From: a virus
Strand: one strand, 5' to 3'
DNA length: 41,565 bases
IMG/VR virus record: IMGVR_UViG_3300042380_000187
Coordinates: 1-41,565 of that record
Part shown: positions 39,215 through 41,565 of the stretch, one piece after another
Layout: every line of letters begins with the position of its first letter
Numbering within the stretch: the stretch's first letter is position 1
Position numbers and translations under genes: made by a program
The notes under the pieces: generated by a model
The model's database searches: none
The model's input: the letters and a program-made list of their open reading frames with translations, nothing else
What the model was told of the DNA's origin: nothing

Positions 39215-40214
39215 CAACGAACTATACGCAAGAATTCGGCAGCTTGCCGAAAAGACAAGGGAAGCAATCCAGAACAATGGATCGCTATCACAGCTTGCTA
39301 GGCTTGGCAGTGAACCAGGTCTTATCTCACCAAGAGAGATTGCTGAAACATATTACGGCTCAGATACGGAAGAACAAATAGCGGCAGCGCGGGAATACGC
39401 GCAGCAGTTAATGGAGGAGAAGGCGAAAATAAACCCCAATTGGGAGGCTGTTCGGGCGGTTCCATTTACAATAACATCAGACTACTACAACGCTCTGTCT
39501 AATAAAGTTCCAGTAAACTTTGTGCCAAATGCGGTTCCGCAGTATTCTTACGAGCAAAAAGAAGTGTATATGCCCCATGCCATGGGGTACGTCAGTCAAG
39601 AAGCAAGAAATCTAGGGAATGAAAACACAGAAGAATACTTAAGGAGAAACAACTTGCTAGAGAGCGAGATAGTTCCAGAGAACGTCTTGAAAAACCTTGA
39701 GCAAGAATACAAAGGTGCCATAGAGCACGAAGTCATGCACTCTGTGTTGCCGTCCGAAATGGACATACGTCCATTTAGCACAAGCGAAGCTGGATACATG
39801 GGAAGCCAAGGTCACTTGGCTATTGGACTTTCGCAGATACAACGAGAGCACTATCGAATGACGGGAAGCAGGCTTGATTCAGAAGGATTCATCAATCTCG
39901 TAAAGACGCTGGCAACTTCAGAAAACCCAGAAGAGTTGATGCAGGGCTATTCAACGGAAGCCAAAAGGGCATTGAGAGCGCAAATCAGCAATGCAAAGCC
40001 GATTGTTGAAAAAGAAGAGCAGTTCAAGAAGGAGGTGGAAAAATACGACACATTGCCTCGATGGAAGAAATTCCTGACACCAGCACCAAAAAGTCCTTGG
40101 GAACTTGACCCAAACAAACCAAGCAAAAACAGGAACATCTATTTCCTGGAATCAAGCGCAAAGATAATTCCAGCACTGGTAAGCACAAACAGAACAAACA
40201 GACAGGCAGTATGA
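39207..40214 (+). CDS. HExxH metallopeptidase-like protein between portal and scaffold
   Basis: This 335-residue protein contains IEHEVMHSVLPSE, a zinc-peptidase HExxH motif at residues 174-178, followed by GHLAIGLSQIQREHYRMTGSRLDSEGF, in which a third ligand could lie. An N-terminal helical part (ARIRQLAEKTREAIQ) and a basic C-terminal part complete it. Its DNA is visibly more AT-rich than the portal and terminase genes. Prohead proteases are often found here, but they are serine or cysteine enzymes, so a maturation or virion-delivered metalloprotease is a hypothesis. Confidence 0.6.
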   Translation: MADNELYARIRQLAEKTREAIQNNGSLSQLARLGSEPGLISPREIAETYYGSDTEEQIAAAREYAQQLMEEKAKINPNWEAVRAVPFTITSDYYNALSNKVPVNFVPNAVPQYSYEQKEVYMPHAMGYVSQEARNLGNENTEEYLRRNNLLESEIVPENVLKNLEQEYKGAIEHEVMHSVLPSEMDIRPFSTSEAGYMGSQGHLAIGLSQIQREHYRMTGSRLDSEGFINLVKTLATSENPEELMQGYSTEAKRALRAQISNAKPIVEKEEQFKKEVEKYDTLPRWKKFLTPAPKSPWELDPNKPSKNRNIYFLESSAKIIPALVSTNRTNRQAV

Positions 40215-40462
40215 CAGAAGAACAGGCTCTAGCATTCAGCTTCACTGGCGAAAACAAGCTATGGGATAACATCCTGGCTGTTGCAGACTCGTACATTGAG
40301 CGTGAAGTTTTCTCTGCAATCGACAGAAATACCACGGGAGAAGCCAGAACACACGCTGCTGGACGAGCGGACGGGGCTAATGGACTCAAGGAAACTTTGC
40401 TATGGTTTAGAGAAGAAGCCCTTAAAAAAAGAGGGTTGACAGATACAGATTTGACCGCATAG
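40211..40462 (+). CDS. Conserved small protein between portal and scaffold
   Basis: This 83-residue protein contains NILAVADSYIEREVFSAIDRNTTGEARTHAAGRADGANGL. The EREV-x-x-AI-x-x-x-x-xGEAR-x-HAAGRA block is familiar from small proteins near portal genes in podoviruses and marine phages; its role is unknown. It starts on ATGA of the HExxH gene. Its stop lies inside a small inverted repeat. Confidence 0.65.
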   Translation: MTEEQALAFSFTGENKLWDNILAVADSYIEREVFSAIDRNTTGEARTHAAGRADGANGLKETLLWFREEALKKRGLTDTDLTA

Positions 40463-40543
40463 TGCGGTTAATTGCCTGCTAGTCTGGGCAACAACAAACA
40501 GACTTGGTTAATGATAGCGGTTCTTGCACCGCAATAAAACAGC
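40436..40543 (+). promoter_or_regulatory. Candidate promoter and hairpins before scaffold
   Basis: TTGACA at 40436-40441 is followed after 16 bases by CATAGT, a weak -10 match. ACCGCA-TAG-TGCGGT (40454-40468) is a perfect hairpin that spans the upstream stop codon, and GCGGT/ACCGC near 40517-40532 repeats the same bases. A promoter or processing site that raises capsid and scaffold expression would fit. Confidence 0.3.
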
Positions 40544-41542
40544 ATGCCACAAGATGAAACACAACCTGTGTCGCAGTCGCAGGGGGAAGAAAGTTCTGCG
40601 GAACAAGTCGGTTTGCTCGATGAGTATTCGCTTAGTGCGATGATCAAAGACACGTTCCTATCCGACGAGGGACAAGCACAAGCTCCCGCTCAAGAGGAGC
40701 AATCGGCAGAGGAGGAGGAAGAGCCGCAGGCTGAAGAAGCCGAAGCTGAAGAATCCGAATCTGAAACGCAGGAAGAATCGGAAGAAGAATCCGAAGAATC
40801 CAGCGACGATGTGTCCAAGGGCGTTCAAAAGCGAATCAACAAGTTAGTTGCCGCTAAGAAAGCTGCCCTTGCTGAAGCGCAAGCCTACAAGGAGAAACTC
40901 ACGGAGCTTGAGAGCAAGCTCAATGAGGCTCCAGCCCAAATCGCAAAGCAGGAGAACATCTCTGATGCAGTTGCCAAGCTCACGAGTATTGAGCAGGTGG
41001 ATGCAGAGTGGAGAAAAGCTACTGAGGTGCTGATGTGGTGCGAGGAGAATCCAGATGGCGGCGTTATTCAGATGCCTAATGGCGAAGAAGCTGATGTGGA
41101 TGAATCCCAAGTGCGGCAAATGAAGAAACTTGCGCTCCGGCGCAGGGAACTGGAGTTGCCAGCACGAAGACAATATCTGCTAGTTGAGCGAGAAGCTGAA
41201 GCTCAGACGGTGAAGGAGTTCCCATGGTGGAAAGACCCTTCTACGAAAGAGTATCAGACCGCCCAGCAGGTGTTGAGGGACTTCCCAGAAATTCGGGCCA
41301 AAAGAGCAGACTACAAACACATCGCGGGGATTGTTGTTCTGGGAATCCAAGCATACCAAAACATGCAAGGAAAACAGGCAGCAGCACCCAAGCCTATCAA
41401 GCGAGCACCAAGCCAACCCGCAATCAAGGCTGCGCCTGTGGTTAAGGACAATGGCAAAAAGGTGTTTGATAGCTTCGCTAGAAACAACGGTGACTCAAAG
41501 CTGTTCTCTGACCTGCTCAAAGCCAAAGGTTTCGTAGATTAA
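40544..41542 (+). CDS. Scaffolding protein
   Basis: This 332-residue protein has a strongly acidic, unfolded first third (EEEEEPQAEEAEAEESESETQ region), then a coiled coil (RINKLVAAKKAALAEAQAYKEKLTELES), a Trp-containing helical region (EWRKATEVLMWCEENPDGG; KEFPWWKDPSTKEY) and a basic Pro/Ala linker leading to the C-terminal capsid-binding type helix. Position between portal and capsid genes and composition are those of podovirus assembly scaffolds. It is the complete copy of the gene truncated at the window start. Confidence 0.85.
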   Translation: MPQDETQPVSQSQGEESSAEQVGLLDEYSLSAMIKDTFLSDEGQAQAPAQEEQSAEEEEEPQAEEAEAEESESETQEESEEESEESSDDVSKGVQKRINKLVAAKKAALAEAQAYKEKLTELESKLNEAPAQIAKQENISDAVAKLTSIEQVDAEWRKATEVLMWCEENPDGGVIQMPNGEEADVDESQVRQMKKLALRRRELELPARRQYLLVEREAEAQTVKEFPWWKDPSTKEYQTAQQVLRDFPEIRAKRADYKHIAGIVVLGIQAYQNMQGKQAAAPKPIKRAPSQPAIKAAPVVKDNGKKVFDSFARNNGDSKLFSDLLKAKGFVD

Positions 41543-41565
41543 CAACTCAATACTATGCCTCTATT
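41280..41565. repeat. Right copy of contig-end overlap
   Basis: Same 286-base segment as 1-286, with five substitutions: synonymous at 47 and 92, and amino-acid changing at 66, 89 and 159 (left-copy numbering). It shows that the genome continues from this end into the capsid gene. Confidence 0.9.

Overview
The window is a complete tailed-phage genome drawn as a circularly permuted linear contig. Bases 1-286 recur at 41280-41565 with five substitutions, so the repeat unit is about 41.28 kb and the scaffold gene is cut by the window edge. All recognisable genes lie on the + strand, mostly with ATGA, GTGA or TAATG stop/start overlaps. Gene order and content fit a short-tailed (podovirus-like) virus: terminase, portal, scaffold, DUF5309-type capsid, neck protein, tail-nozzle-like protein, fibres and large internal virion (ejection) proteins. 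No tape measure, sheath, integrase or repressor was recognised, so a lytic lifestyle is likely. The host cannot be named from the sequence.

Layout in biological order: 34.0-35.4 kb holds a DUF1599/Nmad1 protein, small unknowns and a hairpin-rich spacer. At 35.4-41.5 kb plus 1-1.4 kb is the head module: TerL, portal, a HExxH protein, a small conserved protein, scaffold and capsid. At 1.4-8.3 kb are a neck protein and two fibre genes. At 8.3-9.3 kb is lysis: holin-like proteins and an M15 endolysin. At 9.3-13.3 kb are the nozzle-like protein and a third fibre. At 13.3-21.8 kb are internal virion proteins ending in a 1571-residue multidomain protein, interrupted by a PP-loop/PAPS-reductase-like gene that overlaps a YkgJ-like cysteine-cluster gene.

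21.8-28.8 kb is replication and metabolism: an SSB-like protein, a RuvC-like resolvase, a primosome-like protein, a DnaB-type helicase, a RecE-like nuclease, an HTH protein, a phage ABA-sandwich protein and ThyX. No DNA polymerase, primase or RNA polymerase was recognised, so the phage probably recruits host enzymes and uses its own helicase and recombination proteins. 28.8-33.6 kb is an accessory region of small unknown proteins, TTCAAAA arrays, strong hairpins and a recurring start-proximal motif.

The most striking feature is the DnaB-like helicase. It is split between the Walker A helix and the following strand into two complementary genes (23475-24212 and 25485-26099), separated by about 1.31 kb carrying three overlapping genes, one a RecE-like PD-(D/E)XK nuclease. 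Other notable points are the ACATACAGA element placed 1-5 bases before at least six start codons in place of a Shine-Dalgarno site, two HExxH proteins in the virion modules, and an apparent methyltransferase domain inside the giant internal virion protein.
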